From contig NZ_AP019309.1 of the NCBI RefSeq assembly GCF_003925875.1, forward strand, positions 620,001-684,000: DNA of 64,000 bases. Direction: 5' to 3'. Under the pieces are notes generated by a model. It was not told where the DNA came from, did not search any database, and saw nothing but the letters and a program-made list of their open reading frames with translations. Origin of the DNA: Intestinibaculum porci. GTDB taxonomy: Bacteria > Bacillota_I > Bacilli_A > Erysipelotrichales > Coprobacillaceae. The position numbers and the translations under genes were made by a program. Of this stretch, positions 17,019 to 24,958 are shown piece by piece; the stretch's first letter is position 1, and every line of letters starts with the position of its first letter.

Positions 17019-17575
17019 TCAAACCAGATTTTGCGAAAGGCAACGGTCTTATCCCAGCCATTGTCCAGGATGTTGAAAGCAAGCAGGTCTTAATGTTAGC
17101 GTATGTCAACGAAGAAGCTTATCAAAAAATGTTAGAAACCAAGCAGACGTGTTTCTATAGCCGTTCCCGTCAGCAGTTATGGCATAAAGGGGAAACGTCC
17201 GGCCATTTCCAGCATATTGTCGGGATGTATTTAGACTGTGATAATGATACTTTCTTAATTATTGTCAGACAGGATGGTGCCGCCTGCCATACCGGCAGTT
17301 ATTCCTGCTTCTTTAAAACCATTATGCCTTATGATCTCGCTGATCTTAATGATCGTCTCTATGATGTCTTAGAAGATCAGGAAATCCATTTATCTAAAGT
17401 GGAAGAGGACTTAAAAAAGAAAGCGGATGCGCATGATGAAGCAGCCTTAGAAGATCTTTATTTTGACTTAATCGCCAAATTAAAGGCTGAAGGTGTGGAC
17501 TTACGAGACTTTGAAGCGAAGATGAAAGCAAAATATCCACTAAAAGGACAGGTCAAAAAGATCTTTTACGAGTGA
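17015..17575 (+). CDS. hisI: Phosphoribosyl-AMP cyclohydrolase with degenerate HisE-like tail
   Basis: 186 residues. Residues 1-108 are a good His[48 protein letters not shown] with the zinc cysteines. The remaining ~78 residues occupy the place of the phosphoribosyl-ATP pyrophosphatase (HisE) domain and align loosely ([20 protein letters not shown] and [19 protein letters not shown]). The region between is too short and the usual acidic GEEATE and E-x-A-D-L-L-Y-H metal-binding motifs are not conserved. The tail may be inactive, so the pyrophosphatase step may be done elsewhere. Confidence 0.85.
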   Translation: MIKPDFAKGNGLIPAIVQDVESKQVLMLAYVNEEAYQKMLETKQTCFYSRSRQQLWHKGETSGHFQHIVGMYLDCDNDTFLIIVRQDGAACHTGSYSCFFKTIMPYDLADLNDRLYDVLEDQEIHLSKVEEDLKKKADAHDEAALEDLYFDLIAKLKAEGVDLRDFEAKMKAKYPLKGQVKKIFYE

Positions 17576-17580
17576 ATATA

Positions 17581-17838
17581 ATGGATATTTATATTGATAT
17601 GCAGTACGTATCCTCGCGTGAGGACCTATTGCAGGCATTATCAGGGATGCTTTGTATGAATCTGACAAGTGAAGAAGAGGTTAAAGAAGCGCTGACATCT
17701 TTAAAACATGTCACGTTGATCTTTCTCAATCTTAAACAGCATCCTTTAAGTGATGAAATGCGGCATCTTTTGAAGAAGTGTCATCGTAAGAATCATCATC
17801 TCTCTCTTCTTTTTGAAGAGACTATAAGACATTATTAG
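17581..17838 (+). CDS. Small barstar-like protein in the histidine operon
   Basis: 85 residues from ATG 17581 (an in-frame GTG at 17572 overlaps the hisI stop). No family is certain. The layout resembles barstar: a first strand IYIDMQYV, helix SSREDLLQALSGML, then N-L-T-S-E-E-E-V-K-E-A-L in the place of the barstar NLDALWDCL helix, strand VTLIFLNL, helix LSDEMRHLLKKCH, and a last strand HLSLLFEE. Barstar is a ribonuclease inhibitor; no barnase-like gene is nearby. Weak ribosome site, so probably translated by coupling. A role in histidine synthesis is unproven. Confidence 0.6.
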   Translation: MDIYIDMQYVSSREDLLQALSGMLCMNLTSEEEVKEALTSLKHVTLIFLNLKQHPLSDEMRHLLKKCHRKNHHLSLLFEETIRHY

Positions 17839-17847
17839 GAGGTCATT

Positions 17848-18636
17848 ATGCGCGCTATTGATTATCATATGCATACTAAATTTTCCGGGGACAGCGAAGC
17901 GGATCCCCGGGCTCATATTGAACAGGCGATTGCTTTAGGCTTAGATGAAATCTGCTTTACCGATCATCGGGATTTTGATTATCCGATTGATACATTTGCG
18001 CTCGATACGCCAGCTTACTTTCAGGAATTAACGGCTTTACAAAAAGAATACGCTGATCGCATCAAGATCAAAATTGGCGTTGAAATCGGTTTGGATCTTG
18101 ATCATAAAGAAGAGATTGAAGCTTTTATTAACGCTTCTCCTTATGATTTTGTCATTGGTTCGATTCATGTTATTCATCATACGGAGTTCTACTATGGCGA
18201 TTTCTTTCATGGGAAAAGTAAAGATCAGGCGCATGAAGCTTTCTTTAAAGAAACTTTGAAATGCGTTCAGGCCTTTGACTGTTTCAATGTTTTAGGTCAT
18301 ATGGACTACATTATGCGTTATGGCCCTTACGTTGATAAACGGGTTGATCATGGCAAATGGCAATCTCTTATTGATGAGATTCTCAAAACCTTAATTAAAA
18401 AAGGGAAAGGTATCGAAGTCAATACCAGCGGCTATAAAGTCAATGGCTGCTGTGGTTTTCCAAACTTTGATGTCATTAAACGTTATCTCCAATTAGGCGG
18501 GACTATTTTAACGATTGGCACCGATGCTCATACCAGTGATCGCGTGGGAGAACATGTTTATGATGTTATGGGGCATTATGCTCATTTAGGCGTCAGTGAT
18601 GTTTCAACTTTCACAAAAAGGGTGAAAGATAGCTGA
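17848..18636 (+). CDS. hisK: Histidinol-phosphatase, PHP family
   Basis: 262 residues. PHP-domain metal motifs are clear: DYHMHTKFSGD at the N-terminus, CFTDHRDFDY, GVEIGLDLDHKEE, IGSIHVIHH, LGHMDYIMRYG and the terminal IGTDAHTSDRVGEH. It removes phosphate from histidinol phosphate and replaces the N-terminal phosphatase domain missing from HisB. AGGAGG ribosome site 6 bases before the ATG. It is the last operon gene; the aminotransferase gene hisC is not in this cluster. Confidence 0.9.
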   Translation: MRAIDYHMHTKFSGDSEADPRAHIEQAIALGLDEICFTDHRDFDYPIDTFALDTPAYFQELTALQKEYADRIKIKIGVEIGLDLDHKEEIEAFINASPYDFVIGSIHVIHHTEFYYGDFFHGKSKDQAHEAFFKETLKCVQAFDCFNVLGHMDYIMRYGPYVDKRVDHGKWQSLIDEILKTLIKKGKGIEVNTSGYKVNGCCGFPNFDVIKRYLQLGGTILTIGTDAHTSDRVGEHVYDVMGHYAHLGVSDVSTFTKRVKDS

Positions 18637-18677
18637 TGAGATGTTATAATGGAATCCGAAAGGATTGGTAGACGATC

Positions 18678-19031
18678 ATGGAATTATTTACAAAAACAGA
18701 TATCGCAGAAATGAATAAATCAAAAACAAATCAGTATTTTGTACCAGCTGAACTATTTGATGGCATGCAGTACAAACTGGTGCGTTTAGAAGTGAAATGG
18801 GCCTATGTTGCATGTTTAAATGTGATGTTAAAAAATGCGCAGTACAATCATGAAAACCAGGCTTTCATCAAAGATGATTCACCGGCTATTATTGAAAGCT
18901 TAAAAGCTTTAGCGAATAAGAAAGTGGATCGCGAAAAGATTGCTGGTTATTTCAATGAACTGGAAGAAAACGAACTGATTGAACATCAGGGCCGTGATAT
19001 CTATTTAAGAAGAATCGTTGATATTTTTTAA
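18678..19031 (+). CDS. RepA_N-like winged-helix protein
   Basis: 117 residues. The pattern YFVPAELFDGMQYKLVRLEVKWAYVACLNVML, then a charged stretch, a short helix KKVDREKIAGYFNELEENELI and a strand DIYLRRI, resembles the N-terminal winged helix of RepA_N-type initiators (F-Y-x-x-P-x-x-L-F ... A-K-x-x-Y-x-x-L). There is no C-terminal part and no iterons or other plasmid genes nearby, so it may be a chromosomal DNA-binding relative. TATAAT at 18645-18650; the predicted 5' leader contains a small hairpin AATCC-GAAA-GGATT (18653-18666). The ribosome site is weak. Confidence 0.6.
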   Translation: MELFTKTDIAEMNKSKTNQYFVPAELFDGMQYKLVRLEVKWAYVACLNVMLKNAQYNHENQAFIKDDSPAIIESLKALANKKVDREKIAGYFNELEENELIEHQGRDIYLRRIVDIF

Positions 19032-19054
19032 AGTACACGTTACGTGTGCTTTTT
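19031..19054 (+). terminator. Terminator of the RepA_N-like gene
   Basis: Stem AAGTACACG / CGTGTGCTT with loop TTA, then a T run; it begins at the stop codon. Confidence 0.8.
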
Positions 19055-19074
19055 AATATATAGGGGGGATTTTT

Positions 19075-20229
19075 ATGTTTTCGTTTATTGCATCGAAAGT
19101 GATTCATTCCCATGATGTGAATGATCCCAAAGTTCGTGAACAGTATGGGATGTTATGCTCCATTGTGGGGATTTTCGCTAACCTGGTCTGTGTGGCTTTT
19201 AAAGTCTCCATGGGCTTAGTTGTCCATTCCACAGCGATCATCGCTGATGGTTTTAATAACGCTACGGATGCGATCAGTAATATTGCCTCGCTGTTAGGCT
19301 TTAAATTAGCTTCCCGTCATCCTGATGCGGAGCATCCTTACGGTCATGGCCGTTTTGAATATTTATCCGGCTTATTTATTACCATGGTTATTTTAATTGT
19401 TGGTTTGAGTGCGCTGTATGAATCGCTCTTAAAGATTATCAAACCTAATAAAGTGACATTCTCCTTTTTAGGTTTAGTGATCTTGCTCTTTACCATGGGC
19501 ATTAAGTTCTGGATGTACAGCTTTAATCACAGTACCGGTAAAAAGATTAACTCTCAGCCGTTACTCGCAGCTGCTCAGGATTCCTTAAATGATGTCATTA
19601 CGACCTGTGGCTCGGTAGCCACGCTGGTGTTAGCGCCGCTGACATCGCTTCCCGTCGATGGGATTATTGGTTTAGTAGTCTCATTAGTCGTCTTAAAATC
19701 CGGCTGGGATATTCTTTCTGACACTGTTGATAACTTACTTGGGAAAAAGCCAGATCCCGAAATTGTTCGCAAGATTCGCGAAGCGATGTTAAGCTATCCG
19801 GGCATCTATGGCGTTCATGATATGATGATTCATGACTATGGACCAGGCCGTCGTTATCTCATTGCTCACTTAGAAGTATCGGCAGAAGATAACATCCTGG
19901 AAGCTCATAACCTGATTGATGGCATTGAAGAAGATATTACGAAGAAGTTTAATATTTTTACAACCATTCATATGGATCCGATTGAGCTCAATGATCCGTT
20001 TACGAATAAACTGCATGTTGAGGTTGAAGGCATCTTACATGGTATTGATGAACATTTATCGATGCATGATTTCCGCGTTGTCAAAGGGGATCACACCAAA
20101 CTTATTTTTGATGTCCTCATGTGTGAAGGTTTACATAAACATGAAGTCAATGAACAGTTAGTCAAAGGCATTCATGACCTAGATCCATCTTATGAATGCG
20201 TTATTCAATATGATTATCCGCTTGTTTAA
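19075..20229 (+). CDS. Cation diffusion facilitator (CDF) family metal transporter
   Basis: 384 residues. Membrane domain with the CDF signature HSTAIIADGFNNATDAISN (paired metal-binding Asp residues in helix II), HPYGHGRFEYLSG after it, and a second metal site in helix V (AAAQDSLNDVITT). The cytoplasmic C-terminal domain (HDMMIHDYGPGRRYLIAHLEV) carries extra sequence to residue 384, longer than most members. Exports divalent cations such as zinc, manganese or iron in exchange for protons; the metal is not evident. Start follows a G-rich ribosome site. Confidence 0.88.
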   Translation: MFSFIASKVIHSHDVNDPKVREQYGMLCSIVGIFANLVCVAFKVSMGLVVHSTAIIADGFNNATDAISNIASLLGFKLASRHPDAEHPYGHGRFEYLSGLFITMVILIVGLSALYESLLKIIKPNKVTFSFLGLVILLFTMGIKFWMYSFNHSTGKKINSQPLLAAAQDSLNDVITTCGSVATLVLAPLTSLPVDGIIGLVVSLVVLKSGWDILSDTVDNLLGKKPDPEIVRKIREAMLSYPGIYGVHDMMIHDYGPGRRYLIAHLEVSAEDNILEAHNLIDGIEEDITKKFNIFTTIHMDPIELNDPFTNKLHVEVEGILHGIDEHLSMHDFRVVKGDHTKLIFDVLMCEGLHKHEVNEQLVKGIHDLDPSYECVIQYDYPLV

Positions 20230-20257
20230 AAAGATCAGCTATTTTCGCTGATCTTTT
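20229..20257. terminator. Shared bidirectional terminator between convergent genes
   Basis: Perfect stem AAAAGATCAGC / GCTGATCTTTT with loop TATTTTC. It serves the CDF gene on + and the secreted-protein gene ending at 20262 on -. Confidence 0.8.
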
Positions 20258-20261
20258 GGCT

Positions 20262-20720
20262 TTAAGAGAAAATCGTGACAACTTTCGTCAGTTTACCGTT
20301 TTTTGTATAAAGTAGAATGCTGAAGGCATCTTCGGCCTCATCCCGGTTATTTTTGAATGTATTGTAATAATTATTGATATTCTTTTTCACAGTTTTCGCT
20401 GACGTTTTATGGAATGTCCCAGGCTCATAGAGATGTTTTTCATTACTTGGGACACTCGCGTCACCCCATTTGCAGCCTTTCCCAATCTTAAAAGTCTTTT
20501 TAAAACCGCACAGTCTTGTACCATCCCATCTGGTTTTCCCTAACTTTTTAATCGGCTCATAAACGGTCGTGACATAAAGCCGCGATCCCTTAATGGTAAA
20601 ACGACTAGTATATAGCGATTCGAGTTCATATACTGAAGTCGTCGTTTTCGCACTTACCGTGCCGATACTTAAAAGCAGCGCAAGCACCAGCATGCTAAGT
20701 ACTTTCATCATTTTCTTCAT
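20262..20720 (-). CDS. Secreted protein of unknown function
   Basis: 152 residues with a cleavable Sec signal (KK then LSMLVLALLLSIGTVSA, cut after Ala about residue 24). The mature part is small and basic with two cysteines (LCGFKKTFKIGKGCKWGD), which could form a disulfide outside the cell. I do not recognise the family. Strong promoter and AGGAGG ribosome site; divergent from mgtE. Confidence 0.65.
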   Translation of the reverse strand: MKKMMKVLSMLVLALLLSIGTVSAKTTTSVYELESLYTSRFTIKGSRLYVTTVYEPIKKLGKTRWDGTRLCGFKKTFKIGKGCKWGDASVPSNEKHLYEPGTFHKTSAKTVKKNINNYYNTFKNNRDEAEDAFSILLYTKNGKLTKVVTIFS

Positions 20721-20740
20721 AACTATGCCTCCTTTTCTTC

Positions 20741-20768
20741 ATTATATCAAAGTGGTAACCGCTTGCAA
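20741..20768 (-). promoter_or_regulatory. Promoter of the secreted-protein gene with cre-like spacer
   Basis: On the - strand TTGCAA, 16-bp spacer, TATAAT with an extended TGA. The spacer region includes a cre-like sequence (20754-20767, two mismatches from consensus), which would be a blocking position for CcpA. Confidence 0.65.
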
Positions 20769-20832
20769 GAAAAGTATGCGTTCATCAAATAAAATTCTTC
20801 TTCATTTAACCAAAAATTAACACTCGTAATGC

Positions 20833-20861
20833 TTTCATGACTATTTTCAAAGTGTTACAAT
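20833..20861 (+). promoter_or_regulatory. Promoter of mgtE
   Basis: TTTCAT, 17-bp spacer, TACAAT, about 23 bases before the ATG. There is no room for an M-box or other magnesium riboswitch. Confidence 0.65.
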
Positions 20862-20884
20862 GAAAAGGCAAGGAGGGTGATACT

Positions 20885-22231
20885 ATGGAGAAAAGAAAGT
20901 ATAATGCCTTAAGAGAATTACTCTTAAGAGGTTCTAAAGATCAGATTCAGGAAGCGATTGATAGTATACACCCCGCGGATATCCTCGAAGTCATTCATGA
21001 GGATCCTGATAATACCAAACTTATTTTGGAAAAGCTTCCTGATGATACGATTGCGGATATCATTGAAGAAGAAGACGATGAAGATGATCAGTACGACTTA
21101 TTAAAACAGGTCCTTAAAGATCGTCAAAGAGGCGTCCTCGATGAAATGAGCGATGATGAAATCGCCGATATCGCTGGGGAACTGGATGAGAAAGAGAAAA
21201 ATGAATTATTAGCGCAGCTCGATATTGATGATAAACAGAATGTCGAACAGTTATTAAATTACGATCCGGAAACAGCCGGTGGTCTGATGACAACCGATTT
21301 TATTTCCATTCATGCGAAAAATACAGTTTTAGATACTCTAAACTATTTACATACAGCGGTCGATGAAGATACGCCAAAGTATTATTTATATGTCGTTGAT
21401 AAGCAAGGTGTGTTAAAAGGCGTGGTAGATTTACGCGCAATCGTTGCTTCACCTTTTGATACACCGATCTTAGATATCACTAATGAAAATGTCATTACTA
21501 TTAACTATAAAGAAGACCAGGAAGTCGTGGCCAATACCTTCAAAAAGTACAGCTTTATTATGATGCCCGTTGTCGATGATGAAATGCGTATGCTCGGGGT
21601 TATCGAAATCGATGATATCATGGATGTTATCGAAGATGAAACAACCGAAGATATGAACTTGATGGCCGGGGTTTCTTCTGAAGAACGTGTTGATTCCACG
21701 GTAGGGGAATCCTTTAAATCACGTATTCCTTGGCTGATTGTTAACTTATTAACTGCGGTTATGGCGGCGGCTGTCGTTGCTAACTTTGAAGGGACGATCT
21801 CAAAAGTCGTGTCTTTATCAGCGATCATGTCGATCGTTACCGGGATGGGCGGCAATGCCGGGACTCAGTCTTTAACCGTCTTAGTACGAGGTCTCTCTTT
21901 AAAAGAAATCGATAAAGATAATGCTTTACGTATTTTCTTTAAGGAATTATTAGTCGGTGTCTTATCCGGCGTTGTCATTGGGATCTTAGTCGCTCTTGGT
22001 TCCGTTTTCTATGCTGGTGGAAATCCATGGTTTGGTGTCGTTGCTTTCTTTGCGATGCTGCTGAATATGATTTGTGCCAACATTGCCGGCTTTATTGTCC
22101 CAGTTATTTTAGAGAAGTGTCATGTTGATCCAGCTTTAGCCAGTGGGGTCTTCGTTACCACTGTCACGGACTGTATGGGGTTCTTCTTCTTCCTGGGCTT
22201 AGCCACATTATTCTTATCACACTTAATGTAA
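20885..22231 (+). CDS. mgtE: Magnesium transporter MgtE
   Basis: 448 residues in the usual order: cytoplasmic N domain of acidic helical repeats (1-130), two CBS domains (about 130-255; YDPETAGGLMTTDFISI marks the start), a plug helix, then five membrane helices (275-448) with the conserved TGMGGNAGTQSLTVLVRG and the pore/C-terminal segment. It gates Mg2+ entry by sensing cytosolic Mg2+ through the acidic domains. Very strong ribosome site AGGAGGGTGA. Followed by a bidirectional terminator. Confidence 0.95.
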   Translation: MEKRKYNALRELLLRGSKDQIQEAIDSIHPADILEVIHEDPDNTKLILEKLPDDTIADIIEEEDDEDDQYDLLKQVLKDRQRGVLDEMSDDEIADIAGELDEKEKNELLAQLDIDDKQNVEQLLNYDPETAGGLMTTDFISIHAKNTVLDTLNYLHTAVDEDTPKYYLYVVDKQGVLKGVVDLRAIVASPFDTPILDITNENVITINYKEDQEVVANTFKKYSFIMMPVVDDEMRMLGVIEIDDIMDVIEDETTEDMNLMAGVSSEERVDSTVGESFKSRIPWLIVNLLTAVMAAAVVANFEGTISKVVSLSAIMSIVTGMGGNAGTQSLTVLVRGLSLKEIDKDNALRIFFKELLVGVLSGVVIGILVALGSVFYAGGNPWFGVVAFFAMLLNMICANIAGFIVPVILEKCHVDPALASGVFVTTVTDCMGFFFFLGLATLFLSHLM

Positions 22232-22256
22232 AACGTCATCCTAAGATGACGTTTTT
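22230..22256. terminator. Terminator after mgtE
   Basis: Perfect stem AAAACGTCATC / GATGACGTTTT with a CTAA loop and T run; symmetric enough to work on both strands. Confidence 0.85.
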
Positions 22257-22807
22257 GTGTGGTCGAGAAAACTCTGCAGGATTTGTCGTTCATAAAATTT
22301 GATCGCCTGATCGATCGCTTGTATATCCTGATCATTGAGTTCAAAGGTGATGGGAATCAGTGTCGAGGAATGGGAAATAGCACATGATTGGCTAAGCGGT
22401 GTGATTAAACGCGTGGATAAAATGATGACTGCATTTTTATACGTCTGCAAGATACTGAGATCCATAGTTGTTAACAGATGATGCGTATACGTGATACGTA
22501 AATCAGAAAAGGAACGTTTGATATAAAGTTCATTTTTCATCAGATCAGAGATTTGATCAGAGATCAGCACCACGGGCACTTTGGGCATATTGTTTTTTAT
22601 AATCCCGGAGATTTCCACGGTTAGCTTTAAAAGGGTCCGTTCATAAAAAGATGTCGAAAAATGGTGGGCGAGATTCCAGGCGTCAAAGATATCCTTGATC
22701 TGTTGATAGATGGTCAGCGACAGCTGATCATTTTTTGTTGTCGGATAATAATGACTTTCCGGAATGATCCCCTGAAGACTATAGTTGATCAGGCTTGCAA
22801 AGTGCTG
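22241..22807 (-). pseudogene. C-terminal remnant of a BglG/Mga-type regulator (PRD/EIIB-like)
   Basis: The open frame extends from the stop at 22241 to an in-frame TGA at 22808, but upstream of a GTG at 22618 no start codon exists. The readable text continues through that region without interruption, for example SHYYPTTKNDQLSLTIYQQI and DAWNLAHHFSTSFYERTLLK. The C-terminal half (VPVVLISDQISDLM ... LIPITFELNDQDIQAIDQAI) resembles the EIIB-like tail of PTS-type multidomain regulators. The HTH and PRD parts are missing. It is therefore read as a 5'-truncated gene, not a 125-residue protein. Confidence 0.65.
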
Positions 22808-23265
22808 TCATTTACTTTCCCTCATGCCGGCTGTTACACATACACGCTGAGCTCATCGAAAGGGCAAACGTATAAAATTGTTCTATTGTGTAATCAGGAG
22901 GGACAAACGTAGCGTTTCGCCTATAATGCCCAAGGAGAAAAAAACTCAGCGCTGACTTTTGGTCAAGCATCAAAGACAGATAGCACCCCTTCTTATCAGG
23001 CCCCTGAACAGGCAACGCAAAAGCAGGGAACACAAAAGGCAAAGACATCAAAAAGTCTCAAACACAAGAAGAGGAAGAAAACGCTCCAGCGATGCGTATA
23101 TCGCAAACCCAAACGCGTGTGACGACGCATGATGAGACAGATGACCATCATCATGTGATAAAGACCAAAGGTGTTGCCACCTGAGATCAGACATATATTT
23201 TGGTTTATGTGCTGTTATGTGGTCTTTCATTCATTCTAATTAGAAAATGCAGAGGATCTTTATAA
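22798..23265 (+). pseudogene. Decayed C-terminal end of a sortase-anchored, pilin-like surface protein
   Basis: Reading + in one frame gives SFTFPHAGCYTYTLSSSKGQ, typical of the last strands of Spy0128-type isopeptide-linkage pilin domains. It runs to a stop at 22910-22912, then FAYNAQGEKNSALTF and a Q/K/T-rich linker. After a frameshift near 23047 the text continues (TQEEEENAPAMRI, TDDHHHVIKTKGVAT), a TGA at 23182-23184, then DQTYILVYVLLCGLSFILI and RKCRGSL. That end looks like a sorting signal (TG-D-Q-T, hydrophobic helix, basic tail) with TGA in place of the Gly codon. At least two stops, one frameshift and no N-terminus. Confidence 0.65.
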
Positions 23266-23279
23266 GAATCCTCTTTTTA
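23251..23279 (+). terminator. Terminator retained after the surface-protein pseudogene
   Basis: Stem AGAGGAT / ATCCTCT followed by TTTTTAA, overlapping the pseudogene's final stop. Confidence 0.75.
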
Positions 23280-23300
23280 ATTTTTAAAAATAACGTAAAT

Positions 23301-23330
23301 TTGAAAAATTATAAAAAAGAATGCTATAAT
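23301..23330 (+). promoter_or_regulatory. Promoter of the GGDEF gene cluster
   Basis: TTGAAA, 18-bp spacer, TATAAT. It leaves a ~160-base, A/T-rich leader before the gene at 23499. The leader holds a small palindrome ATGATT-AAA-AATCAT (23452-23466). I do not see the c-di-GMP riboswitch consensus in it. Confidence 0.55.
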
Positions 23331-23498
23331 AGAGAGGTAATATGTAAAAGTTGTCAGGGTAAAAATTTTATTATTATAAGGTGTTTTTAAAAATTGAAAG
23401 TCGTTTAGAGTGAAAAAAGAACCGGTAATGATTATAATAGGTCATAATATAATGATTAAAAATCATAAGATATATTTATATATGACGGGGTACAAAGG

Positions 23499-24566
23499 AT
23501 GGCAGAGAAAATCAAAAACATGTTGCTTTATGCAGGAATGAGCAAAGAAGAGTTTCAGAATATTCTTCAAGAGGGTATTGAAGACAATTATCAGCATTTA
23601 CGAAAGTATACGCGCCTTGTTGTTTTATTTTTCCTTTTTATGAGCATCCTAGATTTCTTTGTGTCTCATGAAATGGACAGCAATCAGCCTTACTACTGGA
23701 TTGCGATCGTGATCACTTTGGTCATCAATCTCATAACGCATCTGATCGAACCTTCTGATCATAAAAAGGTGGATGGTCTGGTTTATCTTTTTCTCATCAA
23801 TATGTATGGGATGGGTATTGGCATCATGCTCCAGCATAGCAATTATCCAACGGTTGTATTAATGTCGTTAGTCATCCTGATGCCGTTGCTGTTTATTTTA
23901 CAGCCCTTTAAAATGATGATCCTGTCGCTGCTCGTGGGGACGATTAGCTTTTGTAATGCGATGTGGGTCGAAACAGGGAGTACATCAAAAATTGATATGT
24001 ATTATACGATCTGTTTTATCATTATCGCTCTGATTGAAGATTATACCAGCAATCATATACGGTTACAGTCTTTGATGGCGCATGTTAATGTGAAGTACTT
24101 AAGTGAACGTGACATTCTAACTAAGCTTTATAACCGCACCAAATATGAAGAGCAGCGTGACAGCTATCCGCTACAAGCATCACGTGTCATCAGTCTTGTT
24201 TATATTGATGCCAATTCGCTGCATGAAATCAATAATACATATGGTCATAGTGAGGGTGATATGATGCTGATTACGATCGCTCGCATCTTACAGACCTGCT
24301 TTCGCGGAGATATCTATCGCATTGGCGGTGATGAATTTGTTATTGTGGCGCTAGATCAGGATGATGAAATGATTAAAAGTGAGATTCAACAGGCGCAAAA
24401 GGCTTTATCCAAGACCGCCTATAGTGCCTCTTTCGGTTTTGTGACGATGAAGAGATATGAGAAAAGTATGAAAGAATTAGAACAAGAAGCAGAAGCGCTT
24501 ATGTATCGGAAAAAGCAAATCTATTATGAACAAAGTGATCATGATCGTCGTCAGCCACGTATTTAA
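23499..24566 (+). CDS. Membrane-bound diguanylate cyclase (GGDEF)
   Basis: 355 residues. Residues 35-185 hold five or six hydrophobic helices, followed by a GGDEF domain (about 195-340). SERDILTKLYNRTKYEE opens it, YIDANSLHEINNTYGHSEGDMML is the metal/nucleotide region, and the active-site motif RIGGDEFVIV is intact. The inhibitory RxxD site before GGDEF is not present in the usual register (RGD, one residue short). Predicted to make c-di-GMP from two GTP at the membrane. First of a cluster with the next, frameshifted gene. Confidence 0.88.
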   Translation: MAEKIKNMLLYAGMSKEEFQNILQEGIEDNYQHLRKYTRLVVLFFLFMSILDFFVSHEMDSNQPYYWIAIVITLVINLITHLIEPSDHKKVDGLVYLFLINMYGMGIGIMLQHSNYPTVVLMSLVILMPLLFILQPFKMMILSLLVGTISFCNAMWVETGSTSKIDMYYTICFIIIALIEDYTSNHIRLQSLMAHVNVKYLSERDILTKLYNRTKYEEQRDSYPLQASRVISLVYIDANSLHEINNTYGHSEGDMMLITIARILQTCFRGDIYRIGGDEFVIVALDQDDEMIKSEIQQAQKALSKTAYSASFGFVTMKRYEKSMKELEQEAEALMYRKKQIYYEQSDHDRRQPRI

Positions 24567-24589
24567 TAAGTATATAAGAGGGTTAAAAT

Positions 24590-24958
24590 ATGGAAAAAGA
24601 ATATAAACGCGTGAATAGTCATCTTTTGGTTGAATTGATTCGTGTGACATTTTATATTGCTGTCTGTAACTGGCTGATCCAGTTCTTTCGTGGTCATCAG
24701 TTTACAAATATGCTTGTTGGGACTCTGTTTATCTTTTTGACAGTGTTCATGACGCTTTTTATTAAAAAACAAGATAAACCCGTTAAAAATGCGAAAGCTC
24801 TGATTTATCTGTATCAGACGCTTTGTGTAGCTATGATGATGATTCAGGCGATTTATCTTAATCATCCCCGTAATCTGGTTCTTTTCTTACTGATGATGGT
24901 TTATTTTCCAATGCTGATTATCGATGAGATCAGTCATGTCTGGGGTATAGTGTGCTAG
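24590..24958 (+). pseudogene. N-terminal membrane half of a frameshifted GGDEF-EAL protein
   Basis: 122 codons encoding four or five hydrophobic helices, ending in HVWGIVC and TAG. The next frame begins with GIIFLFCD and continues with further membrane helices and a signalling domain, so the two look like one gene broken at about 24950. The break falls on TAGTGTGCTAG: removing one TG gives a continuous frame (GIV-LVGIIFLF). The upstream product alone would be a membrane stub. The split could be a real mutation, a reversible dinucleotide slip, or a sequencing error. Confidence 0.65.

Noticed and set aside
18678-19031. Integrated plasmid or prophage based on the RepA_N-like gene
   Set aside because: No other plasmid or phage genes, no iterons, no attachment repeats.
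20721-20884. Magnesium riboswitch (M-box) before mgtE
   Set aside because: The -10 box is only about 24 bases before the start codon, too short for such an RNA.
22618-22620. GTG start for a 125-residue protein from the regulator remnant
   Set aside because: Homologous-looking text continues upstream of this codon, so it is internal to a truncated gene.
22812-23230. Minus-strand ORFs of 60-79 codons as genes
   Set aside because: They are antisense to the surface-protein remnant, have no ribosome sites and no recognisable sequence.
23301-23498. c-di-GMP riboswitch in the long leader before the GGDEF gene
   Set aside because: The conserved blocks of GEMM classes are not present; only A/T-rich sequence and a small palindrome.
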